A stretch of 24,835 nucleotides of DNA from JABSSA01 sp039975755 (GCA_039975755.1 JBDWGM010000058.1:1-24835), one strand, 5' to 3'; positions 7,317 through 15,380 are shown, counted from the stretch's first letter. Numbers and translations are program-made. The notes: generated from the sequence alone by a model not told the origin.

Positions 7317-8578
7317 CAGCTGTCGACCTTACTGAAAATGACGCTCGCATTTGTGCCGCCAAATCCAAACGAATTGGACAATGCGACACTGACCGGGCGT
7401 TCCCGTTTCGCATTGGGGGCCAGATCCAAAGCCGTTTCAACCGCCGGGTTTTCAAGGTTAATCGTCGGCGGACATACCTGGTCCCGAATGGCCAGGATCG
7501 AGAAAATCGCCTCAATCGCGCCCGCTGCTCCCAACAAATGCCCCGTCGATGACTTGGTCGACGACATCGTCACTTTGCTTGCATGCTCACCCAGCATACG
7601 TTCAACCGCGCCCAACTCGATTGTATCCGCCATGGTCGATGTGCCATGCGCATTGATGTAATCGATATCCGACGGCTCTAGGCCGGCATTGCGCAATGCG
7701 GCCCGCATCGAACGCTCCGCCCCGTCTCCATCCTCAGAGGGCGCCGTGATGTGATAAGCGTCGCCAGACAGCCCGTACCCGCTGACTTCGGCGTAAATCT
7801 TTGCACCGCGTGCTTTGGCATGTTCGTATTCTTCCAGAATAACGATCCCTGCCCCTTCGCCCATGACAAACCCGTCGCGGTCCTCATCATAAGGGCGACT
7901 GGCTGATTTTGGGTCATCCGCGCGTTTTGTGGACAGCGCTTTACACGCATTAAAACCAGCAATCCCAATTTTACAGATCGCCGCCTCTGCGCCGCCTGCA
8001 ACCATGACATCCGCATCGCCATGCTGAATAAGACGGGACGCGTCACCAATAGCATGTGCACCCGTGGAACAGGCCGTCACCACAGAATGATTCGGGCCAC
8101 GGAACCCGTATCGGATCGACACTTGCCCCGAAATCAGATTGATCAAAGCGCCTGGCACAAAGAACGGGCTCACCCGGCGCGCACCTTTTTCTTCCATCAG
8201 CATTGTCGTGTTGGCGATCGAATTCAAACCGCCAATGCCCGATCCGATCAACACACCCGTGCGCTCAAGGCTTTCCTTGTCGTCCGGCATCCAACCAGAA
8301 TCCTGCACCGCTTGTTCTGCGGCTGCGATCCCGAACATCATAAACGTATCGATCTTGCGCTGTTCTTTTGGCGAAAGATACGTATCCGCATGGAATGACC
8401 CATCCGAACCATCGCCACGCGGCACTTCGCAGGCATAGGTCGTGGTCAAACCGTCTGTATCAAATTGCTCAATGGGCCCCGCACCAGACTGTCCGTCCAA
8501 TATACGTTCCCAGCTTGCCTCTACCCCGTCGGCCAAAGGCGTAACGAGCCCCAGACCAGTCACAACGACTCTGCGCAT
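7316..8578 (-). CDS. fabF: 3-oxoacyl-ACP synthase II (KAS II)
   Basis: This 420-residue enzyme elongates acyl-ACP by condensation with malonyl-ACP in type II fatty-acid synthesis. The thiolase-fold triad is complete: Cys in VVTACSTGAHAIG (C170), His in NAHGTSTMADTIELGA (H311) and His in TKSSTGHLLGAAGA (H347, with K342). The length matches FabF (E. coli 413). The start at 8578 has AAGGGG about 8 bases upstream and begins MRRVVVTGLGLVTPL, the usual opening. It is translationally coupled to mltG. It is separated from acpP by two genes that are not part of the usual fab cluster. Confidence 0.97.
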   Translation of the reverse strand: MRRVVVTGLGLVTPLADGVEASWERILDGQSGAGPIEQFDTDGLTTTYACEVPRGDGSDGSFHADTYLSPKEQRKIDTFMMFGIAAAEQAVQDSGWMPDDKESLERTGVLIGSGIGGLNSIANTTMLMEEKGARRVSPFFVPGALINLISGQVSIRYGFRGPNHSVVTACSTGAHAIGDASRLIQHGDADVMVAGGAEAAICKIGIAGFNACKALSTKRADDPKSASRPYDEDRDGFVMGEGAGIVILEEYEHAKARGAKIYAEVSGYGLSGDAYHITAPSEDGDGAERSMRAALRNAGLEPSDIDYINAHGTSTMADTIELGAVERMLGEHASKVTMSSTKSSTGHLLGAAGAIEAIFSILAIRDQVCPPTINLENPAVETALDLAPNAKRERPVSVALSNSFGFGGTNASVIFSKVDS

Positions 8579-8770
8579 GACATTGCCCCTTTGTTGTCTT
8601 TGCCCAAGCTCTTACCGCGCCGTACTGGTTGGGTTCAAGACCCGAGCCGAAGACAGGCAATCCATGGCAATCCGCCAATAGCATCATTGGCAGTGGAAAA
8701 TGATCTAAGGTCCCCAAGACACAGTCTCAAGGCTTCCCCCTTTTTAGCCCATTTTCGAGGACGTTCCAAT

Positions 8771-9517
8771 CTAAATGAAATCGGCCACAACTTGATCGGT
8801 CTCGGGTTGCGCCACAGCCAACGCGTCTTTGAGGTCAACGGATTTGTTAAACAACGCCCGCCCAATCAACACTCCATCCACACCGGGGATATATTTCAAA
8901 CGGGCAATATCGTCCGAACTGCGCACAACGCCGCTGGCAATGACCGGTGCACGTGCGGCTTCGGACAAGGCCGCGATGACGCCCATCCGGGCCTCAGTGT
9001 CTTCGATATCACTGTCGATATCCGTGATAATCAATCCAGCAAGCGGTGCGTCTGCATAAGCGGAAATCAAATCCCGAGGGTCAATCGCGCTGTCTTTACG
9101 CCACCCTTCCGTCATCACGCGCCCCTGAAAAACATCAACCGACAAAACAATCTGATCCGGGTAATATTTCGCCAATCCCATCACATCATCCGGGCTTTGC
9201 ACTCCAAGCGTGCCAACAACCACACGGCCAACGCCTTTGTCGATCCAATGCGCGACCCGCTCTTCGCTTCGCATACCACCGCCCAATTGCACTGGGATTC
9301 TGGCGCTGCGAATAAGCGCTTCGATCAAAGACTCGTTGCGTTCTTCCCCCTCAATGGCATCGAAATCCGTCACATGTATCCAACTGGCCCCGGCGCTGGC
9401 CCAATCGCGCACAGTTTGAACCGGGTCTACGTGCCAAACAGACGGCGAATCCATACGGCCACGCGTCAGTGAAACCACTTTGCCCGCCTGCACCTCAAGT
9501 GTGGGATATACCATCAT
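8771..9517 (-). CDS. Divergent HisA-like TIM-barrel protein
   Basis: This 248-residue protein is of the HisA/HisF (phosphoribosyl-isomerase-like) superfamily. The ATG at 9517 has GGAG 8 bases upstream; a longer TTG start at 9535 is less likely. Family landmarks are VPVQLGGGMRS (IPVQLGGGIR in HisA), VVVGTLGVQSPD, a second-half SVDVFQGRVMTEGW with the conserved Asp, and APVIASG near the end. Differences from HisA are clear. The first-strand catalytic Asp is Glu (YPTLEVQAGK instead of PAIDLxxGK). The second phosphate-site GG is GV (IASGVVRS). The TDIxRDGxxxGPN loop reads TDIDSDIEDTEARMG. No other his gene is nearby. Enzymatic HisA activity is therefore doubtful and the function is unknown. It lies 75 bases after a GNAT gene on the same strand. 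Confidence 0.75.
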   Translation of the reverse strand: MMVYPTLEVQAGKVVSLTRGRMDSPSVWHVDPVQTVRDWASAGASWIHVTDFDAIEGEERNESLIEALIRSARIPVQLGGGMRSEERVAHWIDKGVGRVVVGTLGVQSPDDVMGLAKYYPDQIVLSVDVFQGRVMTEGWRKDSAIDPRDLISAYADAPLAGLIITDIDSDIEDTEARMGVIAALSEAARAPVIASGVVRSSDDIARLKYIPGVDGVLIGRALFNKSVDLKDALAVAQPETDQVVADFI

Positions 9518-9592
9518 AACGTTCGCTCCAGCCAAGTGTGTTGGCAGCGATCTTACTCGGACTTCTCGTTTTACGATACTCTACACACGACG

Positions 9593-10120
9593 TTACGGCG
9601 GCGCTTTGCGCACCATAAGCTGAACCGTTTCACCGTGCATTTCTGCGGTTCGCAACAATTTGTACCCCAGATTATGCGCCAATTGTAACGATCGCACATG
9701 CGTTGGATCCATCAAGCAAACCAAAGGTCCTGTGATCACGCGGTCGAACCAATCATGCGCCGCAATTGCAGCCTCACGACCAAATCCTTTGCCCTGCGCA
9801 TCCTCCGATAACAACCAACCGGCTTCTGGCCACACATCAAAATCTTGCCCAAGCGCGCGTCTTGCATAGAAAAAACCAACCTGACCCATAATGCGGTTTG
9901 AACGGTGGGCTTCAATCCCCCACTGACCAAACCCAGTCATCTGCCAATGGCCCGAATTGGTCAGAAACGCACGCCAGGACTCTTCGCGACTGCGCGGCTT
10001 GCCGCAGATATAACGCACCACAGCCGGGTCCTCCCAAATATCCGCATATCGCTCAAAGTCTTCTGGGCGCATAGCCCGCAACGTCAGATTCGACGTGTTT
10101 ATCGTGGGGATCGCTCGCAT
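9593..10120 (-). CDS. GNAT-family N-acetyltransferase (RimJ/RimL type)
   Basis: This 175-residue acetyltransferase resembles the RimJ/RimL branch: an N-terminal LTLRAMRPEDFERYADIWEDP, a central WGIEAHRSNRIMGQVGFFYA strand pair, and the acetyl-CoA loop in LSEDAQGKGFGREAAIAAHDW (QGKGFG, about residues 109-114). The C-terminal SLQLAHNLGYKLL matches motif B. The substrate cannot be told; ribosomal proteins, aminoglycosides or small metabolites are all used in this family. AAGGTG lies just upstream of the ATG at 10120. With the HisA-like gene it forms a two-gene unit placed between acpP and fabF, downstream of the acpP terminator. Confidence 0.85.
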   Translation of the reverse strand: MRAIPTINTSNLTLRAMRPEDFERYADIWEDPAVVRYICGKPRSREESWRAFLTNSGHWQMTGFGQWGIEAHRSNRIMGQVGFFYARRALGQDFDVWPEAGWLLSEDAQGKGFGREAAIAAHDWFDRVITGPLVCLMDPTHVRSLQLAHNLGYKLLRTAEMHGETVQLMVRKAPP

Positions 10121-10339
10121 GCGTCACCTTAGTCTTCTGCTCTGTCCCCCGAGCACACAGCTTGCCGCCCTTCTCCCCCGAGTCGCAAGTTACACATCCC
10201 AATCCCCGGCATATTTTCGCGACTCATGCGTCAGCTGTGTCCAAAACACACACCACAAACGCACCGGGGATTGGGGCGCAGCCCCAAAGCCTGCGTGGCT
10301 TGAACGCATATTTTCATGCACGCGCTTGCGCGTTCCACA

Positions 10340-10371
10340 AAAGAAAACGGCGCTGCTAAAAAGCAACGCCG
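10340..10371 (-). terminator. Rho-independent terminator after acpP
   Basis: The arms CGGCGCTGC (10348-10356) and GCAACGCCG (10363-10371) form a 9-pair stem with a 6-base loop. On the minus-strand transcript the one mismatch becomes a G-U pair. The stem is followed in that direction by TTTTCTTTT (10347-10339). It lies about 25 bases past the acpP stop, so it should end the acpP message. Confidence 0.85.
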
Positions 10372-10394
10372 CCAATAATTCTATAGTGCTGGGA

Positions 10395-10628
10395 TCAGCC
10401 GGCTTTGGTAATAAAGTTTACCGCGTCGCCAAAGCTTTGGATCGTCTCAGCTGCATCATCTGGAATTTCGATGCCAAACTCTTCTTCAAACGCCATCACC
10501 AGCTCAACGGTGTCCAAGCTGTCAGCGCCCAAATCGTCGATGAACGAGGCTTCGGTCACAACCTTGTCTTCTTCGACACCAAGGTGCTCAACAACAATCT
10601 TCTTCACGCGATCGGCGATGTCGCTCAT
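10395..10628 (-). CDS. acpP: Acyl carrier protein
   Basis: This 77-residue acidic carrier holds growing acyl chains on a phosphopantetheine arm. The attachment serine is S37 in DDLGADSLDTVELVMAFEEEF, the invariant ACP motif. The ATG at 10628 follows GAGG with an 8-base spacer, and the 19 extra codons of the longer open frame have no family counterpart. The length is standard. It has its own candidate promoter (10754-10781), a leader of about 120 bases with inverted repeats, and a strong terminator, consistent with the high expression needed for ACP. fabG and fabD lie upstream on the same strand. Confidence 0.98.
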   Translation of the reverse strand: MSDIADRVKKIVVEHLGVEEDKVVTEASFIDDLGADSLDTVELVMAFEEEFGIEIPDDAAETIQSFGDAVNFITKAG

Positions 10629-10678
10629 ATCTTCGTCCTCATCATTCCTTGGGGCCTCTCTTTGACCCTCAAATGTTG

Positions 10679-10719
10679 GCTTCACTTGTGAAGCGCTCTC
10701 TTTTGCCCCTTTAGGGGGC
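10679..10719 (-). promoter_or_regulatory. Inverted repeats in the acpP leader
   Basis: Two structures lie 50-90 bases before the acpP start. GCTTCAC and GTGAAGC (10679-10685, 10688-10694) form a perfect 7-base inverted repeat with only two bases between the arms, which suits a protein operator better than an RNA hairpin. GCCCC and GGGGC (10705-10709, 10715-10719) form a short GC stem without a T-run on the transcript side, so it is not a normal terminator. Their role is unknown. Confidence 0.35.
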
Positions 10720-10753
10720 GGTGTAGTCGGGCCTCCCCGACAAATCTGCGCCG

Positions 10754-10781
10754 CCTATATCACACTTTTTGTGCAAGACAA
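10754..10781 (-). promoter_or_regulatory. acpP: Candidate acpP promoter
   Basis: On the minus strand TTGTCT (10781-10776) and TATAGG (10759-10754) are 16 bases apart, between the fabG stop and acpP. The spacer contains a small CACA/TGTG inverted repeat. Transcription would start near 10747, giving a leader of about 120 bases. Confidence 0.5.
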
Positions 10782-10798
10782 GGGCCGCTCAGAACCTG

Positions 10799-11536
10799 CT
10801 ACAACATGGCCATGCCACCATTCACATGCAAGGTCGTTCCTGTCACATAGCCCGCGCCAGTGCTCGTAAGGTATTGAACCGCTGCCGCAATTTCATCTGT
10901 TTGCCCCATACGACCCATGGGGATTTGGCCCAAAATGCCCGTTTTTTGGTCATCCGTCAGCTTTTCTGTCATGGTTGTTGCGATAAACCCTGGCGCCACT
11001 GCATTCACCGTAATTCCGCGGCTTGCGACCTCGTAAGCCAGTGATTTTGTCAAACCAATCATGCCCGCTTTGGACGCCGCATAATTGACCTGGCCCGGAT
11101 TCCCTGTGGCACCAACAACAGACGAAATATTCACAATTCGCCCCCAACGCGCCTTCATCATCCCGCGCATAACCCCTTTGCATAGCTTCGCAGTCGCCGT
11201 CAGATTCACATCAATAACCGACTGCCACTCATCATCAGACATGCGCATAAAAATGTTGTCGCGGGTAATTCCCGCGTTATTGACCAGAATATCAACGCTG
11301 CCCATGGCCTCTGCTGCGGATTTCGGCAACGCGTCGACGGCGTCTTTGTCTGACAGATTGCAGGGCAACACATGGGCCCGTTCTGCCAATTCAGCGGCCA
11401 ATGCTTCCAGCGGCTCAGTCCGTGTCCCAGACAATCCCACAGTGGCTCCTGCGCTATGCAACTTGCGCGCAATTTCCGCGCCAATGCCACCAGAAGCTCC
11501 TGTAACCAAAGCTGTTTTTCCCGTCAGATCGGCCAT
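10799..11536 (-). CDS. fabG: 3-oxoacyl-ACP reductase
   Basis: This 245-residue short-chain dehydrogenase performs the NADPH-dependent reduction of 3-oxoacyl-ACP in fatty-acid elongation. The motifs are complete: cofactor loop TGASGGIG (12-19), NNAG (86-89), N111, S139 in NISSVVG, and Y152-x3-K156 in NYAASKAG. The C-terminus LHVNGGMAML is typical of FabG. The ATG at 11536 follows GGGAG with an 8-base spacer. It lies 104 bases downstream of fabD and upstream of acpP, the usual fabD-fabG-acpP order. Confidence 0.96.
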   Translation of the reverse strand: MADLTGKTALVTGASGGIGAEIARKLHSAGATVGLSGTRTEPLEALAAELAERAHVLPCNLSDKDAVDALPKSAAEAMGSVDILVNNAGITRDNIFMRMSDDEWQSVIDVNLTATAKLCKGVMRGMMKARWGRIVNISSVVGATGNPGQVNYAASKAGMIGLTKSLAYEVASRGITVNAVAPGFIATTMTEKLTDDQKTGILGQIPMGRMGQTDEIAAAVQYLTSTGAGYVTGTTLHVNGGMAML

Positions 11537-11640
11537 GCCGTCTCTCCCTTTTTTGTCGTTTCTAATGCGACTGCCACGCATGTCTTGGTTTTCAAACTGT
11601 CTCGCATTGCAACAGCAACGCATTTGGCCACGCCAGGTCT

Positions 11641-12573
11641 TTACCCTTCAGATGCGGCTTTGACATCTTCTGGTTTTGAAACTGCGCGCGTCGCAACAGA
11701 ACGATCAATCCGTCGCACCATCCCGCTCAGCGCCTTGCCTGCGCCGATTTCCCAAACCTCAGTGACGCCATGTTCCGCCATCCAAGAGACACTCTCGCGC
11801 CAACGCACAGACCCGGTGATCTGTTCAACCAGCAAATTCCGCAAAACGGCGGCTGAATTTGTGCCCTGCGCCTGCACGTTTGTGACGACAGGCACTCTGG
11901 GGGCCTTCATATCCACCTGGCTCAAAGCCTCTTCCATAACGTCCGCAGCAGGCTGCATCAAAGAACAATGGAACGGCGCGCTGACAGGCAGCATAACGGC
12001 GCGCTTGGCCCCGCGCAGCTTGGCCTTTTCAACGGCACGCTCAACCGCACCTATATGTCCCGAAACAACCACCTGCCCCGGATCATTGTCATTGGCCGCC
12101 TCACAGACATCATTGCCTGCAACCTCATCCGCGACCGCCATGGCCGTTTCGAAATCCAACCCCAACAAGGCCGCCATTGCGCCCACGCCGACCGGAACCG
12201 CCGCTTGCATGGCTTCACCACGGGTGCGCAACAATCGCGCCGCGTCAGCAACAGTCAAAGTCCCAGCAGCCACAAGCGCGGAATATTCACCCAGCGAATG
12301 CCCCGCCACAAACGACGCCCGATCGACACCGACGCCTTCCACTTCCAAGGCACGCATCACCGCCATGGACATCGCCATCAATGCGGGCTGCGCATTTTGC
12401 GTCAACGTCAGCGCGTCTTGATCGCCATTCCAAATCAAATCCGACAGCTTTTCTTCCAAAGCGTCATCGACTTCTTCAAACACGGCCCGTGCGGCTGGAT
12501 AGGCGTCCGCAATATCCTTCCCCATGCCAATGGTCTGTGCGCCCTGTCCCGGAAAGACGAATGCAATGCTCAT
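11641..12573 (-). CDS. fabD: Malonyl-CoA:ACP transacylase
   Basis: This 310-residue enzyme loads malonate onto ACP. It begins MSIAFVFPGQGAQ (oxyanion region) and has the nucleophile elbow GHSLGEYSAL with S93, an Arg at about R118 that holds the malonyl carboxylate, and H201 in LPVSAPFHCSLM. The last part, EIGAGKALSGMVRRID, matches the family end. The ATG at 12573 follows GGAGG with a short 4-base spacer. It is the first gene of the fabD-fabG-acpP group. A TTAA-N7-TTAA box lies 30 bases upstream. Confidence 0.97.
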   Translation of the reverse strand: MSIAFVFPGQGAQTIGMGKDIADAYPAARAVFEEVDDALEEKLSDLIWNGDQDALTLTQNAQPALMAMSMAVMRALEVEGVGVDRASFVAGHSLGEYSALVAAGTLTVADAARLLRTRGEAMQAAVPVGVGAMAALLGLDFETAMAVADEVAGNDVCEAANDNDPGQVVVSGHIGAVERAVEKAKLRGAKRAVMLPVSAPFHCSLMQPAADVMEEALSQVDMKAPRVPVVTNVQAQGTNSAAVLRNLLVEQITGSVRWRESVSWMAEHGVTEVWEIGAGKALSGMVRRIDRSVATRAVSKPEDVKAASEG

Positions 12574-12602
12574 GGAACCTCCGATGCGTGTCTGCAGTAG
12601 TT

Positions 12603-12617
12603 TTAACTTTCTTTTAA
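12603..12617. promoter_or_regulatory. TTAA-N7-TTAA (CtrA-type) box upstream of fabD
   Basis: TTAA at 12603-12606 and at 12614-12617 are separated by seven bases, matching the CtrA core consensus without the trailing C on one arm. It lies 30-44 bases before fabD. No clear -10 follows at the distance expected for activation. A weak TTGAAC (12648-12643) lies upstream. The box may be a chance AT-rich match. Confidence 0.3.
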
Positions 12618-12764
12618 TGCCTCTAAAGTGCACAGACCTTGCGTTCAAGTCATCGCGATTGCGCACGACATCTGTGCGGACATCGCAGATTGCATGTTTG
12701 CAGTATCGAATACATCTGCCAATCAGCGTGTTAGGACACTGAGAGCATTGAACCGGGACCCGTT

Positions 12765-13979
12765 ATGACCCTTACAAATACAGCAACGCGATATGGAACG
12801 ATCAGCAAGTCGTTTCACTGGCTGACAGCTTTGTTGATCCTCAGCCTGATCCCGCTGGGGATCATCGCCAACGACCTGCCGTTTGAAACGTCCGAGCAAT
12901 TGGACCGCAAGGCGTTCTTGTTCTCTTTGCACAAAACTCTGGGCGTGTTCGTGTTCTTCACCGCCCTCGCCCGCATCTATGCAGCACTTCGACAAACAAA
13001 GCCCGCGCCCCTGCATCCAGACCGCAAACTTGAAAAATTTGCGGCGGATACAGTGCACTGGCTCTTGTATGGTTCGCTGGTGCTGGTTCCTTTGTCGGGA
13101 TGGATACACCATGCCGCCACCTCTGGGTTTGCCCCCATCTGGTGGCCTTTTGGTCAAAACCTGCCTTTCGTTCCGAAAAATGAAACCGTTGCGTCCGTCT
13201 TTTCCGGGCTGCACATCGTCTTTGAACGTGTGCTGATCGCCGCGATCATTTTGCACGTCCTTGGCGCGTTGAAACATCATTTCCTCGACAAAGACGTGAC
13301 CCTGCGCCGGATGTGGTTTGGCAACGTTCAAAGCCAATCAGACAGCCAATCACCAAGCCCGCGGCGTTCCTCAGCCTTGCCCATGGCCGCCGCAATTGCG
13401 GCTTGGCTCGTCGCATTGGGCATTGGCAGCGTGATCGGCGTCTATGATCGCCATACGACCACCGAAACCGAGGTCACATTGGATGAGGTCCAAACCGAAT
13501 GGGCCGTGCAAGAAGGCACGATTAAATTCATCATCACGCAGCTTGGGTCCGAAGTTGAGGGCCAATTCGCGGATTGGACCGCCTCCATCCGCTTTGACGA
13601 AAATGCAGGTGCCGAGAAAGCGGGCGATGTGGACGTTCAAATCGCCATTCCGTCCATGACAGTGGGCTCCGTAACAAATCAGGCGCTTGGACCGGACTTT
13701 TTCGACGTCACGATCCATCCGACCGCCCAGTTCACCGCCGACATCGTTCAGATTGTCGATGGTTATTCAGCCAACGGAACATTGACCATCCGAGGCGTCT
13801 CTCGCCCTCTTGAAATGCCGATCAGCCTCTCATTGAAGGACGACACCGCCAATGTCGAAGCCAAGTTGACCCTGGATCGTCGGGATTTCGGCATCGGGGA
13901 CAACATGGCCGAAGAATCATCGTTAGGATTCGCGGTAAAGGTCGAAATCAAACTGACCGCCCAACGAAATTCCGAGTAA
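12765..13979 (+). CDS. Cytochrome b561 - YceI fusion protein
   Basis: This is a 404-residue two-domain protein. Residues 1-190 are a cytochrome b561-type membrane domain with four helices and likely haem-ligand histidines (H18 in SFHWL, H56 in LHKTLG, H98 in VHWLL, H150 and H164 in the last helix). A fifth hydrophobic segment (about 205-226) then leads to a YceI-like lipocalin fold (about 242-400) with GTIKFIITQLGSEVEGQF, SMTVGSV and NGTLTIRGVSRPLEMPIS. B561 domains pass electrons between quinol and periplasmic partners. YceI domains bind isoprenoid or similar hydrophobic ligands. Their covalent link suggests redox work on a lipid-like molecule, which is inference. The ribosome site is weak. 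It converges on a separate secreted YceI gene. Confidence 0.88.
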   Translation: MTLTNTATRYGTISKSFHWLTALLILSLIPLGIIANDLPFETSEQLDRKAFLFSLHKTLGVFVFFTALARIYAALRQTKPAPLHPDRKLEKFAADTVHWLLYGSLVLVPLSGWIHHAATSGFAPIWWPFGQNLPFVPKNETVASVFSGLHIVFERVLIAAIILHVLGALKHHFLDKDVTLRRMWFGNVQSQSDSQSPSPRRSSALPMAAAIAAWLVALGIGSVIGVYDRHTTTETEVTLDEVQTEWAVQEGTIKFIITQLGSEVEGQFADWTASIRFDENAGAEKAGDVDVQIAIPSMTVGSVTNQALGPDFFDVTIHPTAQFTADIVQIVDGYSANGTLTIRGVSRPLEMPISLSLKDDTANVEAKLTLDRRDFGIGDNMAEESSLGFAVKVEIKLTAQRNSE

Positions 13980-14006
13980 TCCGCAGCGCCGCTCAAATTC
14001 GCGCGT

Positions 14007-14042
14007 CACAAAAAGCAAAGGGTCACCCAGTAAAGGTGACCC
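14007..14042 (-). terminator. Terminator after yceI (convergent region)
   Basis: GGGTCACC (14020-14027) and GGTGACCC (14035-14042) form a perfect 8-pair stem with a 7-base loop. On the minus strand the stem is followed by TTTGCTTTTTGTG. It ends the yceI transcript 28 bases past its stop and may also help end the b561-YceI transcript. Confidence 0.8.
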
Positions 14043-14070
14043 AATGCGCGTTTCACATGCAGATGGTGGA

Positions 14071-14640
14071 TTATTCTGCCTTTGCAGCTTCAATCGAAAT
14101 GTTGACTTCGACCTCATCACTGACGGCAGGTGCAAATGCGCCCAACCCAAAATCTGACCGCTTTAGCGTAGTAGTCGCGTCAAACCCTGCCCATTGCGTG
14201 TTGGAAAGTGGATGCGGGCCAACTTGATTCAACACAGCATCCAGCACAACGGATTTGGTGATATCGTTCAACGTGAGATCACCGGTGATTTTGGCAGTCG
14301 TGTCGCTTGTGATTTCGATTCCCGTGGATGCAAATGAAACCAAATCCTCATCTGTCGCGCCAAGGAAATCCTCCGACAGGAAAACCTCCGTGCGGCTTTC
14401 CCAGCCCGTGAACATCGATTTGGTCGGCATAGATACCGTAACACTTGAGTTCTCAGGGTTTGCTTGATCAAAGACAATCTCCCCCTCAAACCCCGAAAAC
14501 ATGCCGTAAGTTGTCGAAAAGCCAAGGTGATTGTAATGGAACAGTACCTGCGAATGGCTGCTATCAAGAATGTACTTATCAGCGGCAAACCCAGTCGTGG
14601 CGGCTGCAGCAAACGCCGCAGCAAGAAAGAGATGTTTCAT
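14071..14640 (-). CDS. Secreted YceI-family protein
   Basis: This 189-residue periplasmic protein has an N-terminal signal peptide (MKHLFLAAAFAAAATTGFA, cut likely before ADKYILD) and then a full YceI lipocalin-like fold. Family marks are DSSHSQVLFHYNHLGFSTTYGMF (about 27-49), SVTVSMPTKSMFTGWESR, ITGDLTLNDITKSVVLD and the end strand KRSDFGLGAFAPAVSDEVEVNI. These barrels hold long isoprenoid or lipid ligands. The exact ligand here is unknown. It faces the b561-YceI fusion tail to tail, so two YceI domains are encoded within 2 kb. Its candidate promoter carries a sequence element also seen at the GTA promoter. Confidence 0.92.
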   Translation of the reverse strand: MKHLFLAAAFAAAATTGFAADKYILDSSHSQVLFHYNHLGFSTTYGMFSGFEGEIVFDQANPENSSVTVSMPTKSMFTGWESRTEVFLSEDFLGATDEDLVSFASTGIEITSDTTAKITGDLTLNDITKSVVLDAVLNQVGPHPLSNTQWAGFDATTTLKRSDFGLGAFAPAVSDEVEVNISIEAAKAE

Positions 14641-14672
14641 CTAGAAATACTCCGGTAAGTTGGCTTCTACCG

Positions 14673-14700
14673 GTTATATTTGTGACCGTTAGTCCGACAA
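14673..14700 (-). promoter_or_regulatory. Candidate yceI promoter with GTCACAA element
   Basis: On the minus strand TTGTCG (14700-14695) is 16 bases before TATAAC (14678-14673). Within the spacer, AACGGTCACAA (14690-14680) ends one base before the -10, the same position it has in the proximal GTA promoter. Only one arm is present here. Confidence 0.45.
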
Positions 14701-14784
14701 ACAATCCCGCACGGCTCAACAGAATGTGCGCGCAAGCAAACCTCTGCTTGTGCACAACCTAACTGAGCAGGTGCGCGACCGTGC

Positions 14785-15291
14785 TTAGATCAATTTGCCT
14801 TCGTCACGCAAACCCGACACCAAGCTGCTCATCTTAGCAGGGTCGCGCATTTCCACGTCTGCAAGGATTGTGCCGTCATTGCCCCACAGGCGAATTTGAT
14901 TCCCCACACGTTCCGCATGCGCCAAGTCTCTGAACTTGTATTCACCGGCGATCCGTCTGGCTTTCCCAAACCCACGCATCAATCTGACTTCTCTGCGAAT
15001 GGTATCAATCTCAACCGACGGCAATCCCAAGTTGGACACCGACTGCCAGAACGCCAATCCAAGAAACCCAAAACTGAGCGATGCAAACAATTTGAATATC
15101 TTTGGCATCGCCGGAAAAATCGATTCCGGTGCAAACCAAACGGCAAAAGCAAGGATGATCATCGCCATCCCAAACTTGCCGGATCCACGCATACCAACCG
15201 CGCGAATCTTAAGATACGTGCTGTAAACCGGGCCAAAAGAACTCGGGTGCCCGTCCTCTTGCTTCGATGTGACTTCCTTATGGGATGTCAT
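14785..15291 (-). CDS. Small membrane protein of unknown function (two helices, PH-like tail)
   Basis: This 168-residue protein has a polar N-terminus (1-38), two hydrophobic helices (about 41-57 and 65-82) and a soluble C-terminal part of about 80 residues with alternating strands (VEIDTIRREVRLMRGFGKARRIAGEYKFRDL, then QIRLWGNDGTILADVEM). A membrane hairpin followed by such a domain recalls bacterial PH-like membrane proteins, but I do not recognise a specific family. GAGG lies 8 bases before the ATG. It is transcribed divergently from the rpsF operon and no functional link is evident. Confidence 0.75.
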   Translation of the reverse strand: MTSHKEVTSKQEDGHPSSFGPVYSTYLKIRAVGMRGSGKFGMAMIILAFAVWFAPESIFPAMPKIFKLFASLSFGFLGLAFWQSVSNLGLPSVEIDTIRREVRLMRGFGKARRIAGEYKFRDLAHAERVGNQIRLWGNDGTILADVEMRDPAKMSSLVSGLRDEGKLI

Positions 15292-15380
15292 TTGCCTGTC
15301 CTCAAATTCACAATTTTTTTACAAGTTGTATTAAAAAACGGGCGGAAATAGGGCCACGTGCTGGTTATCTTGCGGCGGGC

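Noticed and set aside
8771..9517. Standard hisA annotation
   Set aside because: The first catalytic Asp and the second phosphate-site GG are changed and there are no his neighbours, so I left the symbol empty.
14005..14011. GTCACAA heptamer near the yceI terminator
   Set aside because: It is not in a promoter context and a single 7-base match is expected by chance in a window of this size.
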